Shown: positions 48,720-58,217 of the stretch, piece by piece | Position numbering within the stretch: position 1 is the stretch's first letter | Layout of the letters: the number at the start of each line of letters is the position of its first letter | Assembly: GCA_039804025.1 (NCBI GenBank) | Contig: JBDRZP010000001.1 | Coordinates: forward strand, 62,001-126,000 | DNA length: 64,000 nucleotides | From: a candidate division WOR-3 bacterium | GTDB taxonomy: Bacteria > Hydrothermota > Hydrothermia > Hydrothermales > JAJRUZ01 | Direction of reading: 5' to 3' | The notes under the pieces: generated by a model | What the model was told of the DNA's origin: nothing | Database searches by the model: none | What the model saw: the letters and a program-made list of their open reading frames with translations, nothing else | Position numbers and translations under genes: made by a program

Positions 48720-49967
48720 ATGGAGGGAAAGAGAATTGTTAGTGTCGATTTAGGGACTTCAAAGGTTATCTCTGTATTTGGAAGCCCTGAAAATGGAAGT
48801 ATAAAAATAGAGGGTTATTCACCCAAAATAGATTCTCGGGGAATTGAATCAGGCGTGATTCAGAATATTGAAAAAGTTTCTAACTCATTAAAAGAAGCAG
48901 TTGAACAGGCTTTTAGATTAAAAGGTGATGTTCCAAAGAAGAGAACAAAAATAATTTTAACTATAAACGGAAGCTATATTGAAAGTGAAATTGTAAAGGG
49001 ATTTGTCCCTGTCAAAGATCCTGATGGTGAAATTGACGAAAATGATAGAATAAGGGTAATAAATACAGCAGTTCAAAGATCAAATACTTCAGAAAAATCA
49101 ATTATTTATGTTCATCCTAATGAATATACTATTGATGACCAAAAAGGAATAAAAGAACCAGTAGGAATGATGGGAACAAAACTTGAGGTAGAAACATTTA
49201 TTTTAAAAGCAAAGAAAAATATACTTGATACATTAAGAAAGGTGGCATGGAAGTCAAATTTTGAAATAGAAAATTTTGTTTTTTCACCAATTGCTTCTTC
49301 CTATGCAGTTCTTGAAGAAGAGGAAATAAATCAAGGTGTTCTTTTGATGGATATTGGAATGGGGACTGTGGATATTGCAGTATGGAATAAGGGTTCTTTA
49401 ATTTATGCTGACTCTTTTCCAATAGGTGGTAAATACATTATCAATGACCTTATAAAAATTTTACGAATAACAAGTAAAAAGGCAAAAGAATTACTTGAAC
49501 TTTTCAGTACCACCTATGAGGAAAATGATAATAACATGGAAATAGAAGTTGAGGGGATTGGGGAAAGACCTTCTAAGAAAATTAAAGCTGCATTTGTTAA
49601 AGAAACAATTTTTGCAAGGCTTGAAGAAATATTTGAAAGGGTAAAATGGTATGTTGAAAAAGTAATTGAAATAGAAAAATTACCAGCAGGAATTGTGCTT
49701 GTAGGTGGAATTGCAAAATTAAAAGGGATAACTGAAGTTGCAGAGAATTTTTTCAACGTTCCCTGCATAGTAGGTAAACCAAAAAATTTTAAAGGACTTT
49801 CAACTGATATAATATCGGATCCTTCATATACAGCAGCTTTAGGTGCCTTGAAAGTGGGCTACATGTTAAGGACATCTGGTTATAGTTCGCTTTCCAGGAA
49901 AATAAAAAAAGGATTTTCAATTTCGCAAATTTTCAGGAATATAAAGTACTTTTTTGAAAACTTTTGA
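48720..49967 (+). CDS. ftsA: Cell division protein FtsA
   Basis: 415 residues, actin-like fold. PHOSPHATE 1 motif VSVDLGTSKVISVFG; the 1C subdomain (residues ~85-165) typical of FtsA; PHOSPHATE 2 LLMDIGMGTVDIAVW; ADENOSINE motif GIVLVGGIAKLKGI. A basic, amphipathic C-terminal helix (ISQIFRNIKYFFENF) should bind the membrane. FtsA anchors FtsZ filaments. A GGAGG ribosome site lies just before the ATG. Its stop is only 2 bp from the T-arm-like element of ftsZ. Confidence 0.95.
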   Translation: MEGKRIVSVDLGTSKVISVFGSPENGSIKIEGYSPKIDSRGIESGVIQNIEKVSNSLKEAVEQAFRLKGDVPKKRTKIILTINGSYIESEIVKGFVPVKDPDGEIDENDRIRVINTAVQRSNTSEKSIIYVHPNEYTIDDQKGIKEPVGMMGTKLEVETFILKAKKNILDTLRKVAWKSNFEIENFVFSPIASSYAVLEEEEINQGVLLMDIGMGTVDIAVWNKGSLIYADSFPIGGKYIINDLIKILRITSKKAKELLELFSTTYEENDNNMEIEVEGIGERPSKKIKAAFVKETIFARLEEIFERVKWYVEKVIEIEKLPAGIVLVGGIAKLKGITEVAENFFNVPCIVGKPKNFKGLSTDIISDPSYTAALGALKVGYMLRTSGYSSLSRKIKKGFSISQIFRNIKYFFENF

Positions 49968-49968
49968 T

Positions 49969-49985
49969 AAGGGTTCTAATCCCTT
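49969..49985 (+). promoter_or_regulatory. T-arm-like leader hairpin of ftsZ
   Basis: AAGGG-TTCTAAT-CCCTT, a full 5-bp stem with loop UUCUAAU (GUUCNANNC match), the best-formed of the six copies. It fills the gap between ftsA and ftsZ, 20 nt before ATG 50006. Unlike the others this leader also has a Shine-Dalgarno AAGGAG (49993-49998). No convincing -10 is seen at the expected spacing, so here the hairpin may be internal to the dcw mRNA or mark a processed end. Confidence 0.6.
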
Positions 49986-50005
49986 TTAAAAATAAGGAGC
50001 AAGGA

Positions 50006-51142
50006 ATGATAAAATTAAATGAAAGCTCAATAAAGCCAATAAGAATAAAAGTTTTAGGTATAGGTGGCGGTGGATCCAATGCTGTGAGATATATGTCTGA
50101 AAAAGGAGTTGAAAATGTGGAACTTATAGTTGCCAATACAGATGTTCAGGCTTTAAATAGAGTACCTGTAAATATAAAAATTCAGCTGGGGAAAAATATA
50201 ACCAAAGGACAAGGAGCTGGTGGTGATCCTGAGATAGGAAAAAAAGCAGCAGAAGAATCCATTGAAGAAATCAGAAACATACTTAAGGATGCAGATATGA
50301 TATTCCTTGCAGCAGGTCTTGGAGGAGGAACAGGTAGCGGAGGAATCCCTGTAATAGCAAAACTCTGTAAAGAAGAACTTAATGTTCTCACCTCAGCAGT
50401 TGTTACTCTACCCTTTTTAATGGAAGGTCCACTGAGACAAAGAAAGGCTCTACAAGCTTTAAATGAACTTAAAAATTATGTTAATTCCTATATTGTAATC
50501 CCAAATGAGAGATTATTAAAAAATGGAAACGAAAACCTGCCTTTGAAAGAAGCCTTTAAAAAGGTTGACGAAGTCCTTTTTCAAGCTGTTAAAGGAATAG
50601 TCAATGTTATTCAGAAGCCACAGTATGTAAATGTTGACTTTGCTGATATAAGAACTGTTTTAAAATATGGAGGTAAAGCAGTCATGGGAATTGGTATTGC
50701 TGAAGGAGAAAACAGAGCCAAAAATGCTACAAGAGAGGCAATTTTTTCTCCTCTCATTGATACAGAGGGAATTAAACACGCAAAGGGAGTTCTTTTAAAT
50801 ATAGTTGGAGGAAACGATTTAACAATCAGAGAGATTAACGAAGTTATGGACTTTGTAATGAATGAAGTAGATTCAGAGAACACGGAAATTATAACAGGTC
50901 TTGATTACAGTGAGGAAATGGAGGGTAAGATAGAAATTACATTAATTGCTTCGGGAATTTCAGATACTTCGGAAAAAAGAGAACCTAATTTTCATCCTTT
51001 TAAGGACTTGAATTTCACAAAATTTGATGAAAACGGAAATGATGAAGAACCTGCAATCCTTAGAAGGAGGGGATCTTCTTTAAATAAAGAAAAAATTTAT
51101 TATTTTGATAGAGAAAAAAAGGAGGAAACAGAAGAAATTTAA
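50006..51142 (+). CDS. ftsZ: Cell division protein FtsZ
   Basis: 378 residues from ATG 50006. GTP-binding motifs: GIGGGGSNAV (N-terminal), NTDVQAL, the tubulin signature as GGGTGSGG (~107; usual GGGTGTGA), and FADIRTVLKYGGKAVMGIG. The C-terminal peptide that binds FtsA is recognisable as EPAILRRR, but unusually ~22 more residues follow it (SSLNKEKIYYFDREKKEETEEI). It forms the Z-ring. A longer frame begins at TTG 49964, but it would translate the hairpin and the ribosome site AAGGAG, so 50006 is used. Confidence 0.97.
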   Translation: MIKLNESSIKPIRIKVLGIGGGGSNAVRYMSEKGVENVELIVANTDVQALNRVPVNIKIQLGKNITKGQGAGGDPEIGKKAAEESIEEIRNILKDADMIFLAAGLGGGTGSGGIPVIAKLCKEELNVLTSAVVTLPFLMEGPLRQRKALQALNELKNYVNSYIVIPNERLLKNGNENLPLKEAFKKVDEVLFQAVKGIVNVIQKPQYVNVDFADIRTVLKYGGKAVMGIGIAEGENRAKNATREAIFSPLIDTEGIKHAKGVLLNIVGGNDLTIREINEVMDFVMNEVDSENTEIITGLDYSEEMEGKIEITLIASGISDTSEKREPNFHPFKDLNFTKFDENGNDEEPAILRRRGSSLNKEKIYYFDREKKEETEEI

Positions 51143-51153
51143 TAATTAAATTA

Positions 51154-52347
51154 ATGAAAGTTCTTGTTTTAACAACAACTTTTCCAAGGTATAAAAATGA
51201 TACTACACCTTCCTTTGTATTTGAATTATCAAAAGAAATAAAAAATAAAGGCTTTGAAGTTATAGTTTTAGCCCCCCATCATAAAAATTCAAAGTTTTTT
51301 GAAGAATTAGATGGTGTAAAAGTTTATAGATTTCCTTATTTTTTTCCATTAAATTTACAGAAGCTATGTTATGATGGTGGAATTATGAGAAATATCAGAA
51401 AAAGCTTTCTTGCAAAATTACAGGTTCCCCTTTTTTTTATCTCTTACTTTTATTTTACCTACAGATTAATAAAAAAATTAAAAATAAATATCATTCATTC
51501 CCATTGGATAATTCCGAGTGGTTTAATAGGTTCTTTTTTCAAAAAGTTTCTTAAAGTAAAACATATAACAACTGCACATGCTATTGATGTTTATACAATA
51601 GAAAAACTTCCTTTTAGAAAAATTTTAGCAGAATTTATTTACAATAACTCTGATTACATAATTTGTGTAAGTAACATATTAAGAGAAAAAATTTTAAAAA
51701 TTTTAAATAAAAAGGGGGCTTCAGAAAAAGAAAAAATTTTTGTAAAGCCTATGGGAATGAAAATTCCATTTGTTAAAGATAAAAAAATTAAAAAGGAAAA
51801 ATTTAACATTTTATTTTTAGGAAGATTTGTTGAAAAAAAAGGAATTAAATATCTCCTTTATGCATTACAAAAAGTAATCAATGTTCATAAAAATGTAACC
51901 CTAAATCTCGGAGGGACCGGTCCTTTAGAAATAGAGTTAAAAAATTTAGTAAAAGAACTAAATTTAGAAAATTATGTAAATTTTTTAGGATGGGTTGAAA
52001 GAGAGAGAATCCCTGAAATTTTAAGTGAATCTGATCTTCTTGTAGTTCCTTCAATTATTACAGAGGAAGGTGATACAGAAGGACTTCCAACAGTTATATT
52101 AGAAGCAATGGGTGCAGGTGTTCCTGTTATAGCAAGTGATGTAGGTGGAATAAGAGATGTAATAGAAAATAGCGTAAATGGGTTAATTGTACCACCAGGA
52201 GATGTTGAATCTCTTAAAAAAGCTATTATAACCATAATTGAAAATGAAAAATTAAGAGAAAAATTTATAAAGGAAGGAATAAACTTAGCACAGAATTATG
52301 ACTGGGAAAAAATAGGAAATTTTTATGTTTCACTTTTTAAAAGCTAA
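51154..52347 (+). CDS. Glycosyltransferase family 4 protein
   Basis: 397 residues, GT-B fold. The N-terminal acceptor domain starts VLVLTTTFPRYKNDTTPSFVFEL; the donor domain has FLGRFVEKKGIKYLL, LGGTGPLE, NFLGWV and the E-x7-E nucleotide-sugar motif EGLPTVILEAMGAGVPVIASDVGG. It transfers a sugar from a nucleotide donor, probably to a lipid-linked or surface glycan. It follows ftsZ by 11 bp and ends the dcw-led run; the next gene has its own leaderless promoter. Confidence 0.88.
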   Translation: MKVLVLTTTFPRYKNDTTPSFVFELSKEIKNKGFEVIVLAPHHKNSKFFEELDGVKVYRFPYFFPLNLQKLCYDGGIMRNIRKSFLAKLQVPLFFISYFYFTYRLIKKLKINIIHSHWIIPSGLIGSFFKKFLKVKHITTAHAIDVYTIEKLPFRKILAEFIYNNSDYIICVSNILREKILKILNKKGASEKEKIFVKPMGMKIPFVKDKKIKKEKFNILFLGRFVEKKGIKYLLYALQKVINVHKNVTLNLGGTGPLEIELKNLVKELNLENYVNFLGWVERERIPEILSESDLLVVPSIITEEGDTEGLPTVILEAMGAGVPVIASDVGGIRDVIENSVNGLIVPPGDVESLKKAIITIIENEKLREKFIKEGINLAQNYDWEKIGNFYVSLFKS

Positions 52348-52352
52348 TTTCT

Positions 52353-52358
52353 TATAAT
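52353..52358 (+). promoter_or_regulatory. -10 box TATAAT for leaderless proS
   Basis: TATAAT, 6 nt (TATAGT), then ATG 52365. It places the start of the proS-to-pnp operon here and predicts an mRNA beginning at the start codon. Confidence 0.6.
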
Positions 52359-52364
52359 TATAGT

Positions 52365-54068
52365 ATGAAATTTGAAAGGTCTTTTATTCCTACTCTCAGG
52401 GAAGTACCAAGAGAAGCGGATAATCCAGCTTATGCCCTTTTATTGAGGGCTGGCTATGTAAGAAAACTTGCTGCTGGAGTTTTTGTTTTTTTGCCTTTAG
52501 GTTTTAAAAGTATAAAAAAAATAGAGAATATTGTAAGGGAAGAAATGAATAGTATCGGGGCCCAGGAAATGCTAATGCCTGCTTTATCCCCTAAATCTAT
52601 ATGGGAAGAATCAGGCAGATGGGAATCTTTTGGTGATGATATGTTCAGATTAAGAGATAGAAAAGGTTCAGAATTTGCCCTCTCTCCAACCCATGAAGAA
52701 ATAGTTACATATCTTGCGAAAAATGAAATAAAATCCTTCAGGGATTTGCCACAGATATGGTATCAGATTCAAACAAAATTTAGAGATGAGCCAAGACCAA
52801 GGGGTGGCCTTTTAAGATGCAGAGAATTTTCAATGAAAGATTCTTACTCTTTTGATGCTACATGGGAAGGTTTAGACGAATCTTATGAAAAACATAAAAA
52901 AGCCTATGAAAAAATTTTTTTAAAATGCGGTTTAAAATTTCATTTTGTTCAGGCTTCTTCTGGAATTATGGGTGGAAAAGAATCAGGTGAATTTATGGTG
53001 GAAAGTCTCTATGGAGAAGATAAACTGGTTATATGTCCAAAATGCGGATATAAAGCAAATAAGGAAGTGGCAAAATCAAAGCCTAAAATAAAAAGTTTTA
53101 AAGGTAATAAGAAAAAGGAAAAAGTTTATACACCAAAGATAAAAAGTGCTCAAGAAGTTTCAGAATTCCTTTCAATTCCCCTTGAAGGTATAATAAAAAG
53201 TATTCTTGTAATGAAAGAAGAAAAGCCAATACTTGCTGCTGTTAGAGGTGACTATGAATTGCATATTGGAAAGTTATCTTCAATTTTAAACTCTACTGTA
53301 AGAATTGCTGATCCGGAGGAGGTAAAAGAAATACTCGGTGTTTCTGCTGGTTTTGTTGGACCATTAAATTGTAAATTACCTCTTATTATTGATGAATATG
53401 CTTATGAGATTGAAGGTGGAGTAATTGGAGCTGGTGAAGAAGATTATCATATAAAGGGAATAGTGCCAAAAGAAGATTTCAAAATAATGGAAATCGGGGA
53501 TATAAGAGAGGCTAAGGAAGGAGACTTATGTTATTTTTGTTCTGAGGAACTAATTTTTAAAAATGCAATAGAGGTGGGTCACATCTTCAAACTTGGTACA
53601 AGGTATTCTGAAACAATGGGAGCATACTTTACTGATAAAGATGGTTCAAAAAAACCAATAATTATGGGGAGTTACGGTATAGGAATTGGAAGAATTCTTT
53701 TATCTGCTGCTGACCTCTATAAGGACGAAAATGGTCTTTCACTTCCCATTACTATTTCACCCTTTGAGGTTCACATTGTTGATTTTAATTTAAACAAAAA
53801 TTTAACTGAAAGAATTGAAAAAGAGTTTAAAGAAAATAAAATAGATTATATCATAGATAATAGGGAAGAAACTCCGGGTATTAAATTCAAGGATGCTGAT
53901 CTTATAGGTGTACCCATCAGAGTAACACTTGGTAAAAATATTGAAAAAGGGTTAATAGATATTTTCATAAGAGAAAGTAAAGAAAAAATAGAGGTAAATT
54001 TAAAAGATATTACTTTAAAAACAAAAGAAATTATAGAAAAAAAGAAAAAGGAACTTAATAATGTTTGA
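52365..54068 (+). CDS. proS: Prolyl-tRNA synthetase, bacterial type
   Basis: 567 residues. Class II motif 1-3 regions: AGVFVFLPLGFKSIKKIENIVREEM, motif 2 FRDEPRPRGGLLRCREFSMKDSYSF, motif 3 MGSYGIGIGRILLSA. Between motifs 2 and 3 sits the editing (INS/YbaK-like) domain (~235-385) with GDYELHIGKLSSIL, marking the bacterial form that clears mis-acylated Ala-tRNA. A C-terminal anticodon domain follows (YIIDNREETPGIKFKDADLIGVP). A pair of Cys in CPKCGY and CYFC may bind zinc. Charges tRNA-Pro. Overlaps rimP by 8 bp. Confidence 0.97.
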   Translation: MKFERSFIPTLREVPREADNPAYALLLRAGYVRKLAAGVFVFLPLGFKSIKKIENIVREEMNSIGAQEMLMPALSPKSIWEESGRWESFGDDMFRLRDRKGSEFALSPTHEEIVTYLAKNEIKSFRDLPQIWYQIQTKFRDEPRPRGGLLRCREFSMKDSYSFDATWEGLDESYEKHKKAYEKIFLKCGLKFHFVQASSGIMGGKESGEFMVESLYGEDKLVICPKCGYKANKEVAKSKPKIKSFKGNKKKEKVYTPKIKSAQEVSEFLSIPLEGIIKSILVMKEEKPILAAVRGDYELHIGKLSSILNSTVRIADPEEVKEILGVSAGFVGPLNCKLPLIIDEYAYEIEGGVIGAGEEDYHIKGIVPKEDFKIMEIGDIREAKEGDLCYFCSEELIFKNAIEVGHIFKLGTRYSETMGAYFTDKDGSKKPIIMGSYGIGIGRILLSAADLYKDENGLSLPITISPFEVHIVDFNLNKNLTERIEKEFKENKIDYIIDNREETPGIKFKDADLIGVPIRVTLGKNIEKGLIDIFIRESKEKIEVNLKDITLKTKEIIEKKKKELNNV

Positions 54069-54513
54069 TGCAGATAGTATTAAAAAAGCCCTTATGAATA
54101 TATTAGAAAAAGAACTGGAGGAAGAAAATATATACCTCCTTGATCTGCAAGTTAAAGGTACAGGAAGAAAATTTAGAATAGTTTTAACAATAGATAAAAA
54201 AAACGGTATCACTATAAGAGATACTGAAAAATGGGCAGAAAGGTTAATTAATATTCTTAAAGTGGAAGGTATTTATATAGAACCTGAAATTGAAGTAACA
54301 TCTCCAGGATTGGACAGAGAACTTAAATCTGAAAGAGAATATTTATGGGCTAAAGGTAAAAGGGTAAAAATAATAACAAAGGATCGTGAGTTTAAGGGAC
54401 ATCTACTTGATTTTAAGGAAAATTTATTTTATATTGTAATTGGTGAAAATTTAATTAAAATACCCGTTGAAGAAGTAAAAAAAATAAAATTATATGAAAT
54501 GGAGGAATTTTAA
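54061..54513 (+). CDS. rimP: Ribosome maturation factor RimP
   Basis: 150 residues, usual length. N-terminal domain with YLLDLQVKGTGRKFRIVLTIDKKNGITI, the EVTSPGLDRELKSEREY motif joining it to the C-terminal Sm-like barrel (GKRVKIITKDREFKGHLLDF). It assists 30S assembly. Standard position in front of nusA, with which it abuts directly; the GGAGG near its end (54501-54505) serves nusA. Confidence 0.94.
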   Translation: MFDADSIKKALMNILEKELEEENIYLLDLQVKGTGRKFRIVLTIDKKNGITIRDTEKWAERLINILKVEGIYIEPEIEVTSPGLDRELKSEREYLWAKGKRVKIITKDREFKGHLLDFKENLFYIVIGENLIKIPVEEVKKIKLYEMEEF

Positions 54514-55728
54514 ATGAAGGCTTATGAACTTATGGAATACATTGATCAGATAACAAGATTGAGAAGAATTGATAGGGAATATGTTATAAAATCACTTAAA
54601 GATGCCTTTGAAATAGCTATTAAAAAGTATTATAGAGACAACGCCTTTCCTGTTGAAGTTGAAATCAATGATAAGGCAGGACAAATTAAAATATGGATTT
54701 TAAAGAAGGTAGTTAATGAATTAAAAAATCCAACCTATGAGATAACCTATCAGGATGCAAAAAAAATCAAACCGCTTGTTGTTCCGGGAGAAAGTATTAA
54801 AATTGAAATGGATATAGAACAACTTGGAAGAGGTGTAGTATATAGAATGAGGGAGATATTTACAAAAAAGATAAAAGAAGCTGAAAAGGAAAGGATTTAC
54901 AAGGATTTTGAAACAAAAATTGGTGATATAGTAAGAGGAATTATACAAAAAGTAGATAAATCAGGCGTATATTTAGGACTGGGAAGGGCAGATGGTTTTA
55001 TGCCGCCCGAGGAACAGATTAGAAAAGAAAAGTATAGAATTGGAGCTGAAGTAAGAGGTCTTGTGTTGAGTGTTGAAACCTCTGGAAGGAGACCACTTGT
55101 AAAAATCTCAAGAACCCACCCTAATTTTTTAAAGAAATTACTGGAACTTGAAGTTCCTGAAATTCTTGATGGAATAGTTGAAATAATGGGAATTGTTCGT
55201 ATTCCTGGAGAAAGGGCAAAAATTGCTGTAAGAAGCCATGATCCGAGAGTTGATCCTCAGGGTGCCTGTATCGGTGTGAGAGGTTCAAGGATACAGATAA
55301 TCACAAGAGAACTTGCAGGAGAAAAAATTGATGTTATCCCGTGGTCAGAAAATAAAATAGAATTTGCTAAGAATGCACTCTCACCTGCAAGACCAATCCA
55401 AATGATTGAAGAAGAAAATAAAATTATTGCTGTTGTGCATGATGAAGAGATAAAAATTGCGAAAGGAACAGGTTCACAGAATGTTCAACTTGCCTCAAAA
55501 CTTGTAGGCGTTGAGATATGGGTAATATCCCAGAGTGAATGGGAAGGAAGAAAAAAAGTTCTTATTGAGGAAATGATTTTGCCTGAAGAGATAAAGGTTG
55601 AATTAAAGAAAGAGACGGATGGAGTTTTTTCAATACACGAACTTAGAGGTAGATTAAAAGCAATGAAGCTGGAAGAAGATGAAATTAGAAAAATTTTAAA
55701 TGAAAATAAGGAGAAATTTGAAAGATGA
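54514..55728 (+). CDS. nusA: Transcription termination/antitermination protein NusA
   Basis: 404 residues. N-terminal RNA polymerase-binding domain (YVIKSLKDAFEIAIKKYY), S1 domain (GDIVRGIIQKVDKSGVYLGLG), then two KH domains with DPRVDPQGACIGVRGSRIQ and VHDEEIKIAKGTGSQNVQLASKL. The C-terminal ~60 residues hold a short extra domain rather than the acidic repeats of E. coli. It modulates pausing and termination. Overlaps infB by 4 bp. Confidence 0.96.
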   Translation: MKAYELMEYIDQITRLRRIDREYVIKSLKDAFEIAIKKYYRDNAFPVEVEINDKAGQIKIWILKKVVNELKNPTYEITYQDAKKIKPLVVPGESIKIEMDIEQLGRGVVYRMREIFTKKIKEAEKERIYKDFETKIGDIVRGIIQKVDKSGVYLGLGRADGFMPPEEQIRKEKYRIGAEVRGLVLSVETSGRRPLVKISRTHPNFLKKLLELEVPEILDGIVEIMGIVRIPGERAKIAVRSHDPRVDPQGACIGVRGSRIQIITRELAGEKIDVIPWSENKIEFAKNALSPARPIQMIEEENKIIAVVHDEEIKIAKGTGSQNVQLASKLVGVEIWVISQSEWEGRKKVLIEEMILPEEIKVELKKETDGVFSIHELRGRLKAMKLEEDEIRKILNENKEKFER

Positions 55729-57935
55729 AAAAAAAAGAAAAAGAAAAGAAAAAAGAAAAAAAAGTAAAATTAAAAGAAAAAACTAAAAAGGAAACAAAAG
55801 AAGTAAAAAGGGTTAGAAAACCGAAGGAAAAAGGTAAAAAAGTTAGGGATTTAGCAAAAGAACTGGAAATGTCTTCTAAAGCTTTACAGGAATTAATGAA
55901 AGAAATGGGAATTGAGGTAAAATCACATACAAGTTTAGTTGATGAGGATACAGAAAAGAAAATAAAAGAATTTATTGAGAGAAAAAAAACAGAAGAGATG
56001 GAAATGTTAAAAAAGAAAAAAGAAATATGGGGTGAAGAAGAGAAAGAATTAAAAACTGTTGAAGAAGGACCTGTATTAACAGAAGAAGAAATTGAACATA
56101 AATTAAAGGAGACTCTTTCCAGACTAAGAACAGGACCCAAAATAAAGAAAAAAATTAAAAAAGAAAAAGAAGAGACAGAAACCCTTGAAGAAGTAAAGGA
56201 AAATATTCTATACATTCCCGGAGCATTGACGGTGGGTGAATTTGCAAAAATGATGGGAGTAGATCCTGCAAGAGTAATAGAAAAATGTATATCCCATGGT
56301 GTTTTTGCCACAATAAATCAGGTTATTAATGTAGAAACAATGATGATAATTGGAGAAGAATTTGGGTTTAAAGTAGAGATTAAAGCAGAGGAAATGGTTG
56401 AAGAAGAAAAAGAAGAACTTGAGGAAAGAAGACCACCGGTTATTACAGTTCTTGGACATGTTGACCATGGTAAAACAACACTTCTTGATTACATAAGAAA
56501 AACTAAACTGGCAGAAAAAGAACCTGGAAGAATTACCCAGCATATAGGCGCGTATCAGATTGAGTATCAGGGTCATAAAATAACCTTTATAGATACACCA
56601 GGACACGAAGCATTTACAGCTTTAAGAGCAAGAGGAGTTCAAGTTACTGATATTGCTCTCCTTGTTGTTGCTGCAAATGAAGGAGTAAAGGAACAGACAA
56701 GAGAAGCCATTAGTCATGCAAAAGCTGCAGGTGTTCCTATAATTGTAGCAGTAAATAAAATGGATCTTCCAAATGCCAATTTAGAAAAAGTTATGGCAGA
56801 ACTTGCAGAAGAAGGGCTTGTTCCTGAAGAATGGGGTGGTAAAACAATTGTAGTACCAATATCAGCAAAAACAGGAATGGGAATTGATAATTTACTTGAA
56901 GCAATCCTACTTGTTGCTGAAGAGTTAGATATAAGAACATCTTTAAAAGATAGAGCAAGGGCAGTTGTTATAGAAACTAAGCTTGATAAAGGAAGAGGAC
57001 CTCTTTGTACTGTAATAGTTCAGAGAGGTATTTTAAGAAAAAAAGATCCGGTTTTAGTGGGAACTACGTGGGGTAAGGTAAGAAATCTATATAATGAATG
57101 GGACCAAGTTATTGAGGAAGCCTATCCCTCAACACCATGTGTAGTTCAGGGTTTAGAAGAGCTACCAACTCCAGGAGATATACTTATTACCATGCCATCT
57201 GAAAAAGAAGCTAAAGAAGAAGCTGAAAGAAGAAAGGAATTGAAAAAAGAGCAGATAAAAAGAGCTGAGCTTCAGACAGCCCTAACAAATATACAGGAAA
57301 AGATTTTAAAAGGTGAATTAAAAGAATTGCCACTTATAATAAAGGCTGATACTCAGGGTTCAGTAGACGCTTTATCTGATACTCTTTCTAAAATGCAATA
57401 TGAAGAAATAAAGGTAAATGTAATTCATAAAGGCATTGGAATGGTAACAGAAAACGATGTCTTACTTGCATCAGCTTCTAAGGGGGTAATACTTGCCTTT
57501 AATACTGGGGTGGATTCAAAGGCAAGAAATCTTGCAAAAAACGAAAAAATACTTATTATGGAACATAAAATCATTTACCATGCCTTAGATGAAATTCAGA
57601 AATTATTAGTTGGAATGCTTGAACCTGAAGAAATAGAAGAAGTAGTTGGTGAAGCTGAAGTAAAAAAAGTTTTTAGGGTATCAAAACTTGGTTTTGTAGC
57701 AGGTTGTTTGGTTAAAAGCGGAAAAATTGTTAAAGGATACCTTGCAAGGGTAAAAAGAAATGGTGAAGTTATTCATGAAGGTAAAATAGATTCTCTTAAA
57801 CACTACCAGGAAGATGTTTCTGAAATTGATTCGGGTAAAGAATGTGGCCTCCATATAGAAAACTATTCAGATATTAAAGAAGGTGACATAATTGAAGTAT
57901 TTATTAAAATCAAAAAAGAAAAAACATTAAAGTGA
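55725..57935 (+). CDS. infB: Translation initiation factor IF-2
   Basis: 736 residues. A very Lys/Glu-rich N-terminus (first ~40 residues) is followed by an IF2N helix-bundle (VRDLAKELEMSSKALQELMKEMGIEV) and a second one near 165 (TVGEFAKMMGVDPARVIEKCI). The G domain has GHVDHGKT (~244-251), DTPGHE and NKMD. The C-terminal domains include DTQGSVDAL and YHALDEIQKLL. It delivers initiator fMet-tRNA to the 30S subunit, which matters here because leaderless mRNAs depend heavily on IF-2 in other bacteria. AAGGAG precedes the ATG. Confidence 0.97.
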   Translation: MKKKEKEKKKEKKVKLKEKTKKETKEVKRVRKPKEKGKKVRDLAKELEMSSKALQELMKEMGIEVKSHTSLVDEDTEKKIKEFIERKKTEEMEMLKKKKEIWGEEEKELKTVEEGPVLTEEEIEHKLKETLSRLRTGPKIKKKIKKEKEETETLEEVKENILYIPGALTVGEFAKMMGVDPARVIEKCISHGVFATINQVINVETMMIIGEEFGFKVEIKAEEMVEEEKEELEERRPPVITVLGHVDHGKTTLLDYIRKTKLAEKEPGRITQHIGAYQIEYQGHKITFIDTPGHEAFTALRARGVQVTDIALLVVAANEGVKEQTREAISHAKAAGVPIIVAVNKMDLPNANLEKVMAELAEEGLVPEEWGGKTIVVPISAKTGMGIDNLLEAILLVAEELDIRTSLKDRARAVVIETKLDKGRGPLCTVIVQRGILRKKDPVLVGTTWGKVRNLYNEWDQVIEEAYPSTPCVVQGLEELPTPGDILITMPSEKEAKEEAERRKELKKEQIKRAELQTALTNIQEKILKGELKELPLIIKADTQGSVDALSDTLSKMQYEEIKVNVIHKGIGMVTENDVLLASASKGVILAFNTGVDSKARNLAKNEKILIMEHKIIYHALDEIQKLLVGMLEPEEIEEVVGEAEVKKVFRVSKLGFVAGCLVKSGKIVKGYLARVKRNGEVIHEGKIDSLKHYQEDVSEIDSGKECGLHIENYSDIKEGDIIEVFIKIKKEKTLK

Positions 57936-58216
57936 GCATAGGAGGTATAAGAATAGAAATTTTGATTCCCGAGAGCTTTTCATTAAAAGAGAAAAGGAAA
58001 ATTTTAAACAGTTTAAAACAGAAAATTTTAAATAATTTTAATGCTTCAGTCGCGGAAGTTGATGATAATGAATTATGGAATAAAAGTGTGCTTGATATTG
58101 CAATAGCAGCAAAAGACATGTATAATTTAAATGAAAGAATTTCAAAAATAAAGGATTTTTTGATGAGAGAAAACAGTATTGAGGTTTTAAAGATAAATTT
58201 TCTACCTGAGGACTAA
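57932..58216 (+). CDS. DUF503 family protein
   Basis: 94 residues from a GTG start overlapping infB by 4 bp. DUF503 features: a hydrophobic strand then SFSLKEKRKILNSLKQKILNNFNASVAEVDDNELWNKSVLDIAI (the 'S-LK-KR-v...l...fnvsVaEv...d.w..a.lgia' pattern). This ferredoxin-like protein commonly sits between infB and rbfA; it relates to Bacillus YlxP, of uncertain role in translation. Function not assigned. Confidence 0.88.
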   Translation: MSIGGIRIEILIPESFSLKEKRKILNSLKQKILNNFNASVAEVDDNELWNKSVLDIAIAAKDMYNLNERISKIKDFLMRENSIEVLKINFLPED

Positions 58217-58217
58217 A

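Noticed and set aside
49964-50005. Longer ftsZ from TTG 49964
   Set aside because: It would translate the hairpin and ribosome site; ATG 50006 has AAGGAG at proper spacing and the normal FtsZ N-terminus.
55685-56311. 208-residue minus-strand open frame opposite nusA/infB
   Set aside because: A Ser/Phe-rich shadow of the Lys/Glu-rich infB N-terminus; no motif and no start context.
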